Shown: piece after piece, positions 53,062-61,924 of the stretch
Position numbering within the stretch: position 1 is the stretch's first letter
Layout of the letters: every line of letters begins with the position of its first letter
DNA from: Novosphingobium sp. SG919
GTDB lineage: Bacteria; Pseudomonadota; Alphaproteobacteria; Sphingomonadales; Sphingomonadaceae
NCBI RefSeq assembly: GCF_012932495.1
Contig: NZ_JABCNG010000005.1
Location: forward strand, 248,001-312,000
Reading direction: 5' to 3'
Length of the DNA stretch: 64,000 bases
Notes under the pieces: model-generated
The model's input: the letters and a program-made list of their open reading frames with translations, nothing else
Told to the model about the DNA's origin: nothing
The model's database searches: none
Program-made: the position numbers and the translations under genes

Positions 53062-54267
53062 TCAGGTGCGAACCAGCTCGCCATGCGATGGCGACGAGCC
53101 CGACAGCCGTTCGTGCGTGGCACGATAGCGGTGCACCAACCACTTGTTGAACTGGCCCTGCGCGCCTTCCTGCCAGGAATAGCGGCCACGCGGGGCAAAG
53201 CGCGAGCGCAGGCCCTGCTGCACCAGTTCATCCACGTGCAGATCCTGCGCGATGATGTGGCCCGAAGCGCGGATATTCATGTCCAGCTTGTGATCGAAAG
53301 CGGGATCGGCCATCGCGCCGGGCGCGAACAGGAAGCCGGTGTCCATCTCCAGCGATTCCGGGCCGTTGGGCCGCAGGATCAGGTAGATCACCATGTCGCT
53401 CATCATCACCAGGCTGAGCGTGGGCGGAATATTGGCAAAGGTCATGCGCATGCGCGCTTCGTCGGAAAGGCCGGGGAACACCGGCAAGACCGCCTTTTGC
53501 GTGGCGTTGAAGCTCGCATCGGCATGCAAGGTGCCGTTGAAGCGCAGGAACCCGCCATCGGCCGGATCGCTTTCGGGGAACACCGCCAGGCCCGATGGCA
53601 CGAAATCGTGCAGCGGCCCGTGGTGCAGGCGGCTGGCGTGATAGCCATCGTTGTTGTTTTCGAACATGACCTTCCAGTTCCACGGCAGCGTGGGCGCCGG
53701 ATCGGGGCGCGGCCCTTCGGCCCCGGCCAGGTCATAGCCGGCAATGGCATCGGCCACGGCGGTCAGGCGCGGGGTCAACGGGGCGGCATCGGCATCGAAG
53801 TTGATGAAGATGAAGCCGTTCCACAGTTCCACCTTGAAGGTGGGCAGGCTGTATTGCGCCTTGTCGAAATTGCAGGTCTTGCTCATCGCCGGTGCGGCAA
53901 CGAGCTTGCCATCGAGGTTGTAGCTCCAGTGGTGATAGGGGCACAGGAAGCCGCGCGCATTGCCATGCCCTTCGGCCACCAGCATGGCGCGGTGCTGGCA
54001 CACCGCGGACATGGCACGGATTTCACCATCCAGGGTGCGCGATACCAGGATGGGTTCGCCGATCACGCGGGTGGAGAAATAGTCACCCGGCTTGGCCACC
54101 CAATCGGCGCGGCCCACGCAGAGCCATTCGTGGTTGTAGAGCGCCTCTTTCTCGAACTCATAGAATTCGGCGCTGGTATAGCACTCGGGCGGCAGGGTCT
54201 CCGCCTCGGCGAGGTCCGTGGCAGAACTCCCAAGCGAGTGGATGAAGCTGTCGGTAACGAGGGTCAC
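53062..54267 (-). CDS. Rieske non-heme iron oxygenase, alpha subunit type
   Basis: 401 residues from the GTG at 54267, which has AGGAG 9 bp upstream; an in-frame ATG at 54318 with a poor ribosome binding site is the alternative. The Rieske motif is CQHRAM...CPYHHW and the mononuclear iron site is in ENNNDGYHASRLHHG. It would oxygenate a ring or demethylate, fed by an external reductase not seen here. It lies on the minus strand between the VOC gene and the AraC-acetamidase gene, and could be cotranscribed with both. Confidence 0.9.
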   Translation of the reverse strand: MTLVTDSFIHSLGSSATDLAEAETLPPECYTSAEFYEFEKEALYNHEWLCVGRADWVAKPGDYFSTRVIGEPILVSRTLDGEIRAMSAVCQHRAMLVAEGHGNARGFLCPYHHWSYNLDGKLVAAPAMSKTCNFDKAQYSLPTFKVELWNGFIFINFDADAAPLTPRLTAVADAIAGYDLAGAEGPRPDPAPTLPWNWKVMFENNNDGYHASRLHHGPLHDFVPSGLAVFPESDPADGGFLRFNGTLHADASFNATQKAVLPVFPGLSDEARMRMTFANIPPTLSLVMMSDMVIYLILRPNGPESLEMDTGFLFAPGAMADPAFDHKLDMNIRASGHIIAQDLHVDELVQQGLRSRFAPRGRYSWQEGAQGQFNKWLVHRYRATHERLSGSSPSHGELVRT

Positions 54268-54412
54268 GGGCGCAAACTCCTGAACAATTCGGGTCTTGGC
54301 GGGGTCTGTCGGCACCATAACGGCAGTGCCTGGCGTGGGTCTTGAGCAGGGCAGCACGAATTGTTGAAACTGTGCGGCAACTCGTGCTGCGCTGCAATAT
54401 GGATTTCGGCGC

Positions 54413-54898
54413 TTATTCGCGGGTGAAATCGGCCGGCACTTGCGGATCGGGACCGGCCTTGCCCCAAAGCAGGATTTCGTTGCCCCAGGGATCCTGGAAC
54501 GCATGGTTATACCCATTGAAGGTGGACCAATAGTGGTTGCGCCACAGGATCGTGGCGCCGCGCGCTTCGGCCGCCGCCAGGATGCGATCGGCGCTGTCAT
54601 CGTCGCTGATCAGGATCCAGATACGGGGCTTGCGGCCCTGCGTGGCAAGGGCGCGCGGTTCCACCCCTTCGGCCTGCGGATGCGGGCGGGCATTGGCAGC
54701 ATCGAAAATGCCCAGGTGCAGGTTGCCGATCGCGCTGTCGCTGCCATCGGGATTCTTGAACTGTCCGCCCGGCACCATGCGGTGATAGACGCCGGCAGGC
54801 TTCTCATCGTTCTGCCAGCCGAACACTTCGGCATAGAATCGCCCTGCCGCGGCGGGATCGTCGCTGGGCATGTCGACAAAGATCAAGGTATTGGGCAT
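54413..54898 (-). CDS. VOC family (glyoxalase/dioxygenase superfamily) protein
   Basis: 161 residues from the ATG at 54898 (AAAGG 7 bp upstream); an ATG five codons earlier is possible. It has two beta-alpha-beta-beta-beta units: LIFVDMPSDDPAAAGRFYAE with VFGW, and the C-terminal HAFQDPWGNEILLWG. Members may be dioxygenases, lyases or resistance proteins. The QDPWGNEI block matches the metal-binding strand. Its partner role in the Rieske pathway is unclear. Confidence 0.8.
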   Translation of the reverse strand: MPNTLIFVDMPSDDPAAAGRFYAEVFGWQNDEKPAGVYHRMVPGGQFKNPDGSDSAIGNLHLGIFDAANARPHPQAEGVEPRALATQGRKPRIWILISDDDSADRILAAAEARGATILWRNHYWSTFNGYNHAFQDPWGNEILLWGKAGPDPQVPADFTRE

Positions 54899-55122
54899 CG
54901 GCGCGCCTTTCATGGGCCAATTGAACGATGCCGCCTTGTGGCGCGGGTAGGCCTTGCGCGGCTTGGACCTGCGCGCACCGATTGTTGACCCGGGCGTTCG
55001 GCGGGCCCAGTCATCTGGCCACGTCATCAGGCCAAGTCATAGGGCGCGCGCAAACAAGACCGCAGCGCAGCATTGGCCCGAAAACGATGCCGTCCTGATA
55101 CCCATCGAAACGAGGCACACGC

Positions 55123-56214
55123 ATGAGTTTGGTCTGCAACCACGGCCATCGGCAGGCGGATACGGCGCCCGGCGCCCTGCACTATCTCAAAGCCACGCCC
55201 GAGACCGTGCACTGGGGCTATTTTTCGCCCGACATCAAACCGGCGCTCACGATTCGCAGTGGCGACCTGGTTCATGCCGAAGCCGTGACCCACCACGCGG
55301 GCGACGCGCCCGAGCTGATGTTCGACGAAGGGGTGGAGCGCATCTTCAAGGAGATCGACCCCACCACGCGCGCGCCCGGCGTTCATATCATGACCGGGCC
55401 GATCTTCGTGGAAGGGGCCGAGCCGGGCGACATGCTGGAAGTGCGCTATCTCCAGATGGTACCGCGCAACAACTATGGCTCGAACCTGGCGGCCAACTGG
55501 GGCCACCTCTATCAGGAATTCGACGAGAAAGAGCGGGTGACGATCTACCAGCTCGATCCTACCACGCAGACCGCAAGCGCGCTTTATGCCTATGACTTTC
55601 CGGGCAAGTACCTGGTGCCCGGCACGATTACCAATTGCCCGGTGTGCGATCGCCAGCCCGCGCTCCCCGGCGTGACCATCCCGGCCCGCCCGCACCTGGG
55701 CACGGCCGGCGTGGCCCCGGCGGTGAACGAGCCGGTCAGCACCATTCCCCCCGGCCTGCACGGCGGCAACATCGACAACTGGCGCATCGGCGCGGGGGCC
55801 ACGATGTATTACAAGTGCCAGGTCAAGGGAGGGCTGTTCTCGATCGGCGATCCGCACGTGAGCCAGGGCGATGGCGAGATTTCCGGTACGGCGATCGAAA
55901 GCTCGCTCAACTGCCTGTTCCAGATCATCCTGCGCAAGGACTTCGATTTCCCCTCGCCCCTGCTGGAAACGCCCAAGCACTGGATCGTCCACGGCTTTGG
56001 TGACGATCTGGACGCGGCGATGAAGAACGCCTCGCTCGACATGCTCCACCTGCTGGGCGAGCAAGTCGGCCTTTCGCGCAACGATGCCTATTCGCTGATG
56101 AGCGTGGCCGCCGATTTCGGCGTGACGCAAGTGGTGGACGGCACCCTGGGCGTGCACGCCCGCATCGACCGCGACATGTTCCCCGCCAAGGGCGTGGTCA
56201 AGGATCCGAAGTAA
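55123..56214 (+). CDS. Acetamidase/formamidase family protein
   Basis: 363 residues, a stand-alone FmdA/AmdA enzyme. ETVHWGYFSPDIKPAL, HGGNIDNWRIGAG and SIGDPHVSQGDGEISGTA match the enzyme half of the fused protein at 50580-52910. It hydrolyses short amides to acid plus ammonia. ATG at 55123 follows GAGG. It is divergent from the VOC-Rieske-fusion group across about 220 bp, and a strong terminator follows. Confidence 0.92.
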   Translation: MSLVCNHGHRQADTAPGALHYLKATPETVHWGYFSPDIKPALTIRSGDLVHAEAVTHHAGDAPELMFDEGVERIFKEIDPTTRAPGVHIMTGPIFVEGAEPGDMLEVRYLQMVPRNNYGSNLAANWGHLYQEFDEKERVTIYQLDPTTQTASALYAYDFPGKYLVPGTITNCPVCDRQPALPGVTIPARPHLGTAGVAPAVNEPVSTIPPGLHGGNIDNWRIGAGATMYYKCQVKGGLFSIGDPHVSQGDGEISGTAIESSLNCLFQIILRKDFDFPSPLLETPKHWIVHGFGDDLDAAMKNASLDMLHLLGEQVGLSRNDAYSLMSVAADFGVTQVVDGTLGVHARIDRDMFPAKGVVKDPK

Positions 56215-56236
56215 GCCCTGTAGAGGGTCGCAAGGA

Positions 56237-56271
56237 AGCGCCGGAGAGCCTTGGGCTTTCCGGCGCTTTTT
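56237..56271 (+). terminator. Rho-independent terminator of the acetamidase gene
   Basis: A 14-bp stem (56237-56250 with 56254-56267, one G-U pair) with a TTG loop is followed by five T, 22 bp after the stop. Confidence 0.9.
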
Positions 56272-56301
56272 GTATTTCGATTTGGCATGCGCAGTGCAGG
56301 C

Positions 56302-56377
56302 GCCCTTCAACAGGCTCAGGGCGAACGGAGGTGGGGGAATTTTCGTTGAATTCCGTTCGGCTGCGCTTGTCGAAGCC
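56302..56377. repeat. Dispersed imperfect palindrome, copy 2
   Basis: Arms CTTCAACAGGCTCAGGGCG and CTGCGCTTGTCGAAG match those at 6791-6868. It is intergenic, between the acetamidase terminator and the kinase gene. Confidence 0.75.
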
Positions 56378-56397
56378 CCCCGCCGCCAAGCACAGCG

Positions 56398-57303
56398 TCA
56401 GTGGTCCAGCAAGGCCAGCCCCGCATCCACCTCGGCCCGCGTGGGCATGGAGGCAGCAGCGCCCAGGCGCTGGACGGAAAGGCCGGCGGCGAACACCGCC
56501 ACGGCGAGCGATTGGGCCATGCTCTCACCTTGCGCCAGCCGCGCGGCAAGTACACCGCAGAAGGTGTCGCCCGCACCGGTCGTGTCCACCACCGGCACGG
56601 CGCGTGCGGGCAGGCGGATCGTGCCGCCCGGCCCTTCAGCAATAACACCAGCCCCGCCCAGCGTGACGATGACCCATTGGCCCTCGCGCGCCATCAGGCG
56701 GCGCGCCGCAGCGGCAAGGGCGGTATCGCCTTCTGGCACGGCTTCGCCCAGGAAAAACGCCAGTTCGGTTTCGTTGACCACCACGATATCGGCCAGCGGC
56801 AGGATCGCCCGCCCATCGGCCAGCGCAGGCGCTGCGTTGTAAAGCGTGCGTGCGCCGGTTTCGCGCGCCCGGGCCAGGAAGCGCGCGACGGCCGCGGTGG
56901 GCACTTCGGCCTGGGCCACGGCGATCGCTGCGCCGGCGGGAAAGACATCGGGCGCGGGCAGCGCCGCATTGGCGCCGCCCACGATCACGATCTGGTTTTC
57001 GCCTTCATCGGAAACGAACACATGCGCCAGGCCCGTTGGGCCGGGCAGACGCGCGATGGCGCCAGTGCCCACGCCCGCCTGCGCCAGTGCAGCCAGCATG
57101 GCATCGCCGTGGGCATCCTGGCCCACCGCGCCCAGCATCACCGTGGGCACGCCCTGGCGCGCCGCGGCGACGGCCTGATTGGCGCCCTTGCCACCGGGCA
57201 ACAGGTCATAGCTGGTAGCCGCGACGGTTTCCCCCGCCAGCGGCAGGCGCGGCACGCGCATCACCAGATCGCGGTTGATCGATCCGAAAACGACGACGGT
57301 CAT
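56398..57303 (-). CDS. PfkB family carbohydrate kinase, ribokinase-like
   Basis: 301 residues. The ribokinase signatures are present: FGSINRDLVMRVPRLPLAGE, LLPGGKGANQAVAAARQG and the C-terminal DTTGAGDTFCGVLAARL with its catalytic Asp. It phosphorylates a sugar, likely ribose or a deoxyribose, with ATP. The start overlaps the MFS stop (TGATG), so the transporter and kinase are coupled. Ribose from nucleosides would fit a nearby pyrimidine-type pathway (inference). Confidence 0.88.
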   Translation of the reverse strand: MTVVVFGSINRDLVMRVPRLPLAGETVAATSYDLLPGGKGANQAVAAARQGVPTVMLGAVGQDAHGDAMLAALAQAGVGTGAIARLPGPTGLAHVFVSDEGENQIVIVGGANAALPAPDVFPAGAAIAVAQAEVPTAAVARFLARARETGARTLYNAAPALADGRAILPLADIVVVNETELAFFLGEAVPEGDTALAAAARRLMAREGQWVIVTLGGAGVIAEGPGGTIRLPARAVPVVDTTGAGDTFCGVLAARLAQGESMAQSLAVAVFAAGLSVQRLGAAASMPTRAEVDAGLALLDH

Positions 57304-58559
57304 CAGGCCAGCACCAGATCGCCCGGCGTCACGTCATCGGCCCGGCGCCCCTGCCCTTGGGCAAAGCGATCGGGGTGCGGCAGCAGGGCGAGCAACACCA
57401 TGCCGGCCGCCAGGGCGCCGACGATGGTGAGCGTTGCCCCGGCATAAGAGCCGGTGCGGTCAAAGCTCATGTCCATCAGCATCGGCGCCACGCCCTGGAT
57501 GAACGCCACCACGGCATAGAACGCGCCCACGATCGTGCCGAAATGGCGCAGCCCGAAATAGCGCGACACGAAATAGGAAAGCGCGGCATATTCCGCGCCC
57601 ATGCCTATGCCGAGCAGCGCGCCAGCCAGGATGATTGCCAGGCTGCCTGTGTAGAATTGCAGCACGACCATCCCGATCATTGCGCTGGCATACATCGGCA
57701 GCAGCAGGCGCGGGGTGCGAAAGCGATCGAGCAACCCGCCGGTCACCACCTGCCATCCGGCCGTGACCAGGGCGAACACCGCCACCACGCCGGTTGCCTG
57801 TGCCAGGCCAACGCCATGGCCGGTCAGGATCGGCACCACGTGGGTGAACATCGCGGTCATCCCGCCAGCGCCGGCCGCCACGGCCAGCAGCATCAGCCAG
57901 AACGCGCTGGTGCGCATGGCCTGGCCCAGGCTCATGCCGCTGGCCAGCGGCGCCGCCGGCGCGCCTTGCACTGCCGGGGGCGCATCGCGCAGCCACAGCG
58001 CAATGAACGGCGCGGCCAGCGCCACGATTACCCCGATCGTGGCATAGCCCGCGCGCCAGCCATGGCTGGTCAGCACCAGTCCGGCCACGATCGGCATGAT
58101 CGTGGCGCCCACGCCATTGCCCACGCCTGCCGTCACGCCCAGCATGAGCCCGCGCCGCGCATCGAACCAGTTGGACACCACCTTGCTGACCATGCCCGTG
58201 GCCGCCATCGTGCCGAACAGGCCCACCACGGCAAAGCGCCAGTAGAAGTCCAGCATCGTGCCGCTGGCGCGTGAAACCAGCAGGATACCTGCCGCCAGGC
58301 CCAGATTGCCCACCAGCAAGAGCCAGCGCGCGCCAAAGCGGTCCATCGCCCTGCCGATCAGGGGATAACTGATCGCGCTGATCACCGAGATCAGCCCGAG
58401 CACGCCGGAAACCCCGGCGCGCGGCCAGCCGAAATCCTGGGCGATCGGCACCAGGAACACGCCGATCGTGGCGGAAATCGCCGCCGTCATGCACAGCGTG
58501 TTGGCAATGGTGGCGGCGATGGCAACCTGGGTGGCCTGACGGGCGTGGCTGGCGGGCAT
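57303..58559 (-). CDS. MFS transporter coupled to the ribokinase-like gene
   Basis: 418 residues from the ATG at 58559, about 12 helices. The repeat loops GRAMDRFGARWLLLVG and NWFDARRGLMLGVTAGVGNG resemble the oxalate/formate-type or monocarboxylate-type MFS group. It is likely to import the sugar or acid used with the downstream kinase. No regulator is directly linked. Confidence 0.87.
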   Translation of the reverse strand: MPASHARQATQVAIAATIANTLCMTAAISATIGVFLVPIAQDFGWPRAGVSGVLGLISVISAISYPLIGRAMDRFGARWLLLVGNLGLAAGILLVSRASGTMLDFYWRFAVVGLFGTMAATGMVSKVVSNWFDARRGLMLGVTAGVGNGVGATIMPIVAGLVLTSHGWRAGYATIGVIVALAAPFIALWLRDAPPAVQGAPAAPLASGMSLGQAMRTSAFWLMLLAVAAGAGGMTAMFTHVVPILTGHGVGLAQATGVVAVFALVTAGWQVVTGGLLDRFRTPRLLLPMYASAMIGMVVLQFYTGSLAIILAGALLGIGMGAEYAALSYFVSRYFGLRHFGTIVGAFYAVVAFIQGVAPMLMDMSFDRTGSYAGATLTIVGALAAGMVLLALLPHPDRFAQGQGRRADDVTPGDLVLA

Positions 58560-58830
58560 GTGGCGCAACGAGTCCCTGAACTATGGATGGCAAGCGCATC
58601 AAACCCCACCCCCGCGCGCTTGCCAAGCGCGCAGGCCCGCCAGCAAGAACGAGGGCGCCAGCCATCAACTTGGCCCCCATGCGGAACGCGGTTTTCCAGG
58701 CACTTGGCCATGCTCCGCGCGCGCCATGCAAAATTGCTTGCGCGTGCCGTCAAGACAGCAGAGGCCTGCGCTTCTAGGCGGTGGGCGATGGTTTGATCAT
58801 CGAGAACCGATCGTTGCGGCTTTGCATCCG

Positions 58831-58853
58831 TCACCCCGGATCAAGCCGGGGTG
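58831..58853. repeat. CACCCCGG palindrome
   Basis: TCACCCCGGatcaagCCGGGGTGA, arms of 9 bp. It is related to those at 31273-31347 and lies between divergent genes. Confidence 0.65.
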
Positions 58854-58897
58854 ACGATGATGCGATAATGCCGATGCCCAAGGAGCCAAGCGACGTC

Positions 58898-59716
58898 ATG
58901 CCCGATTCCGCAACCCGGATGCCCAGCCTGTTCATTCCCCATGGCGGTGGCCCGTGCTTTTTCATGGATTGGCGCGCGATGGGCGGCCCGGCCGATGCCT
59001 GGGACAAGACTGCCGCTTACCTGAAGGGCCTGATCGCCAGCCTGCCGGAAAGGCCCAAGGGCATCGTGGTCATTTCCGGGCATTGGGAGGAAGACGCCTT
59101 CACCGCCTCCACCGCCTCGGCGCCCGCCATGATCTATGACTACTACGGCTTCCCGCCGCACACTTACGAACTGCAATTCCCCGCGCCCGGCGCACCGGCA
59201 CTGGCCGAGCGGATCGTGGAATTGATCAAGGCCGAAGGGCTGCCCGCACGCACGGACGAACGCCGCGGGTTCGACCATGGCGTGTTCATTCCCTTCCTGC
59301 TCGTCACGCCCGAGGCCGATATTCCGGTGGTGCCGCTCTCGCTCAAGCGCGATCTCGATCCTGAAGAACACTTGCGCTGCGGCCGGGCGCTGGGCGCCCT
59401 GCGCGATGAAGGCGTGCTGATCGTCGGTTCGGGGATGAGCTTCCACAACATGCGCGCGTTCTTCTCGCCCGCCGCCACGCAGCCTTCGGCCACGTTCGAT
59501 GCCTGGCTGACCCAGGCGATCGAAGGCGAACCGCAGGCGCGCTGGCAGGCGCTGTCGCAATGGGCCAGTGCGCCGGCCGGGCGGCAGAGCCATCCGCGCG
59601 AAGAGCATCTCATCCCGCTGATGGTGGCGGCAGGTGCCGCTGCCGATGCGCCGGGCAAGCGCGATTTCACCGACAACGTGATGATGGCCGACATTTCGGC
59701 CTTCCGCTTTGGCTGA
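58898..59716 (+). CDS. Class III extradiol ring-cleavage dioxygenase, LigB/DODA-type
   Basis: 272 residues from the ATG at 58898 (AAGGAG 12 bp upstream); in-frame ATGs at 58868 and 58874 are alternatives. Fe(II)-site blocks are LFIPHGGGP, ISGHWEE, RRGFDHGVFIP and GSGMSFHNM. DODA/YgiD-type enzymes open catechol-like rings. It starts the operon DODA-amidohydrolase-TauD-MFS; its stop is one base before the next ATG. Confidence 0.88.
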   Translation: MPDSATRMPSLFIPHGGGPCFFMDWRAMGGPADAWDKTAAYLKGLIASLPERPKGIVVISGHWEEDAFTASTASAPAMIYDYYGFPPHTYELQFPAPGAPALAERIVELIKAEGLPARTDERRGFDHGVFIPFLLVTPEADIPVVPLSLKRDLDPEEHLRCGRALGALRDEGVLIVGSGMSFHNMRAFFSPAATQPSATFDAWLTQAIEGEPQARWQALSQWASAPAGRQSHPREEHLIPLMVAAGAAADAPGKRDFTDNVMMADISAFRFG

Positions 59717-59717
59717 G

Positions 59718-61091
59718 ATGCAGCCGGTAAATACCCTGGTCACTGGCGCCATGCTGGTGACGATGGACGCGCAGCGCCGCGTGATCCGCGATGGCGCCGT
59801 GGCCATGGCGGAGGGACGGATCGTGGCCGTGGGGCCAAGCGCGGAGGTGGCCGCCAAGGTGGCCCCGCGCGAGGTGATCGACGCGCACGGGTTCGTGGCC
59901 ACGCCCGGCTTCGTCAACGCCCATGTGCACCTGACCGAAACGCTGCTGCGCAATTTCCTGCCCGAGGCGCTGCCGTTCGACGAAGGGCTGAACCAGTGGG
60001 TGATCCCGCTCTATCAGGGTCATACGCCGGAAGAGCAGGCGATTGCCGCGCGGCTGGCGGTGCTGGCCATGCTCAAGACCGGCACCACCACGTTCCTGGA
60101 GGCAGGCACGCTGATCGCGTTCGACGCTGTGGCGCAGGCGCTGGAGGGCACCGGCATCCGCGGCCGCATCGGGCGCTGGTGCATGGACCGCGCCTTTGCC
60201 CCCGGAGACGACCAGGCCGCGCTCACCCGCGCGGCGCTCGATGCGTTCGAGACGGACCTGGCCGCCTGGCCCGACGATGGGCGGCTGATTGCCGCCTGGC
60301 CGCTGCTGGTGGGGCACATGACCAACACCGCAGAACTGTGGCAGGCCGCCACCGCCATCGCGCGCGAGCGCAGCCTGCGTATTGCGGCGCACATGGCACC
60401 CGCCGTGGGTGACCCGGAGTGGTACCTGGCCAACACCGGCAAGCGGCCGGTGCAATGGCTGGCAGACCTGGGCGTGCTGGGTGACCATTTATCGCTGGTG
60501 CACATGGTGCATGTGGACGCAAGCGAAGTGGCGCTGCTGGCACAGAGCGGCACCCATGTGGTGCACTGCCCCGAAGCCTCGCTCAAGGGCGGCTATCAGG
60601 CCACCACGCGCGGGCTGTTTCCCGAAATGGCCGCAGCGGGCGTGAATATCGCGCTGGGCACCGATGGCGGCGACCGCCACGACCTGATGCCTTCCGCGCG
60701 GCTGATGGCCGGATTGTGGAAGGATTCGCGCGGCGATACTGCGCTGTTCCCGGCCGAAAGCGCGCTGGAAATGCTCACCGTGAACGGTGCGCGCGCCATG
60801 GGGCTGGAAGGCCAGATCGGCACGCTGAGCGTGGGCGCGCGGGCAGACCTGGTGCTGCACGATGCGCGCCGGCCCGAATGGGTGCCGCTGCACAATCCCG
60901 CGCAGCAACTGGTGTGGTCGGCCGATGGGCGCGGCGTGCACAGCGTGTGGGTGGACGGCAAACGCGTGATCGAGGCCGGGCGCTGCACCACCATCGATGA
61001 AGATCTCTTGCTGGCCCAGGCGCAGGATGCTGCGCAGGCCGTGGTTTCCCGCTCGGGCCTGCCGCTGCGCATGGCCTGGCCGCTTCTTTGA
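59718..61091 (+). CDS. Amidohydrolase, ATZ/TRZ-like (paralogue 2)
   Basis: 457 residues from the ATG at 59718. Metal motifs are NAHVHLT, RIAAHMAPA, LVHMVHVDA and LGTDGGD. It shares the whole framework of the gene at 46251-47654, including DRAFAPGDDQAALTR. The third-site HxxE is again missing (HMAPA), so both paralogues form a subgroup unlike typical deaminases. It probably hydrolyses a C-N bond in the same kind of pathway. Confidence 0.85.
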   Translation: MQPVNTLVTGAMLVTMDAQRRVIRDGAVAMAEGRIVAVGPSAEVAAKVAPREVIDAHGFVATPGFVNAHVHLTETLLRNFLPEALPFDEGLNQWVIPLYQGHTPEEQAIAARLAVLAMLKTGTTTFLEAGTLIAFDAVAQALEGTGIRGRIGRWCMDRAFAPGDDQAALTRAALDAFETDLAAWPDDGRLIAAWPLLVGHMTNTAELWQAATAIARERSLRIAAHMAPAVGDPEWYLANTGKRPVQWLADLGVLGDHLSLVHMVHVDASEVALLAQSGTHVVHCPEASLKGGYQATTRGLFPEMAAAGVNIALGTDGGDRHDLMPSARLMAGLWKDSRGDTALFPAESALEMLTVNGARAMGLEGQIGTLSVGARADLVLHDARRPEWVPLHNPAQQLVWSADGRGVHSVWVDGKRVIEAGRCTTIDEDLLLAQAQDAAQAVVSRSGLPLRMAWPLL

Positions 61092-61108
61092 AGAAGGCAA
61101 ATCTTGCG

Positions 61109-61924
61109 ATGACCTATGAAACGATTTCGGTATCCCAACTGACCCCCGCGATCGGTGGCGAGGTTTCCGGCCTGGACCTGACCAAGCCGCTGAGCGAAGC
61201 GCAAGTGGCCGAATTGCAAGCCGCGATGGCCGATCGCCTGGTGCTGTTCTTCCGCGACCAGCCGCTTGCCCACGAAGACCATATCCGCCTGGCGCAATAT
61301 TTCGGCGGCGTGCACATTGCGCCCAGCACCAAGCCCTGGCAGGTGCCCGGCCACCCCGAAGTGACGATCATCCACGCCGACGAGAACAGCACGTTCGTGG
61401 CCGGCGAGGACTGGCATTCGGACATGAGCTGCGACGAAGCGCCGCCGATGGGCTCGATCCTCTATCTCCACACCATCCCCCCAGTGGGCGGCGACACCGT
61501 GTTTTCCAACATGTATGCCGCCTATGATGCGCTGTCGGACCGGATGAAGGCCTATCTCGAAGGCTTGACCGCCGTGCACGATGCCGTGGTCGGCTTTGGC
61601 GGGATCACGCCCGAAGGCATGAAGCTGCCGCGCCACAGCCACCCGGTGATCCGCACCCATCCCGTTACCGGCAAGAAGTGCATCTATGTGAACCGTGGCT
61701 TCACCACCCATATCGAGGGCATTCCCGCCATCGAGAGCCGCGCGATCCTGAGCTATCTCTACGAACACGTGCAGCACCCGATGTTCCAGTGCCGCTTCCG
61801 CTGGCAGCAGCATTCCATCGCGTTCTGGGACAATCGCTGCGCGCAGCATTCGGCGATCTGGGACTATTTCCCGCAAGTGCGCTCGGGCTATCGTGTCCAG
61901 ATCCTGGGCGAAAAGCCCGAATGA
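61109..61924 (+). CDS. TauD/TfdA family Fe(II)/2-oxoglutarate dioxygenase
   Basis: 271 residues from the ATG at 61109; a TTG at 61088 that overlaps the upstream stop is the alternative. The iron ligands are H and D in DWHSDMSC and the distal His in NRCAQHSAIWDY, with a downstream Arg (RSGYRV). TauD-type enzymes oxidise sulfonates, aryloxyacetates or similar. It is cotranscribed with the amidohydrolase and overlaps the next MFS start (ATGA). Confidence 0.92.
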   Translation: MTYETISVSQLTPAIGGEVSGLDLTKPLSEAQVAELQAAMADRLVLFFRDQPLAHEDHIRLAQYFGGVHIAPSTKPWQVPGHPEVTIIHADENSTFVAGEDWHSDMSCDEAPPMGSILYLHTIPPVGGDTVFSNMYAAYDALSDRMKAYLEGLTAVHDAVVGFGGITPEGMKLPRHSHPVIRTHPVTGKKCIYVNRGFTTHIEGIPAIESRAILSYLYEHVQHPMFQCRFRWQQHSIAFWDNRCAQHSAIWDYFPQVRSGYRVQILGEKPE

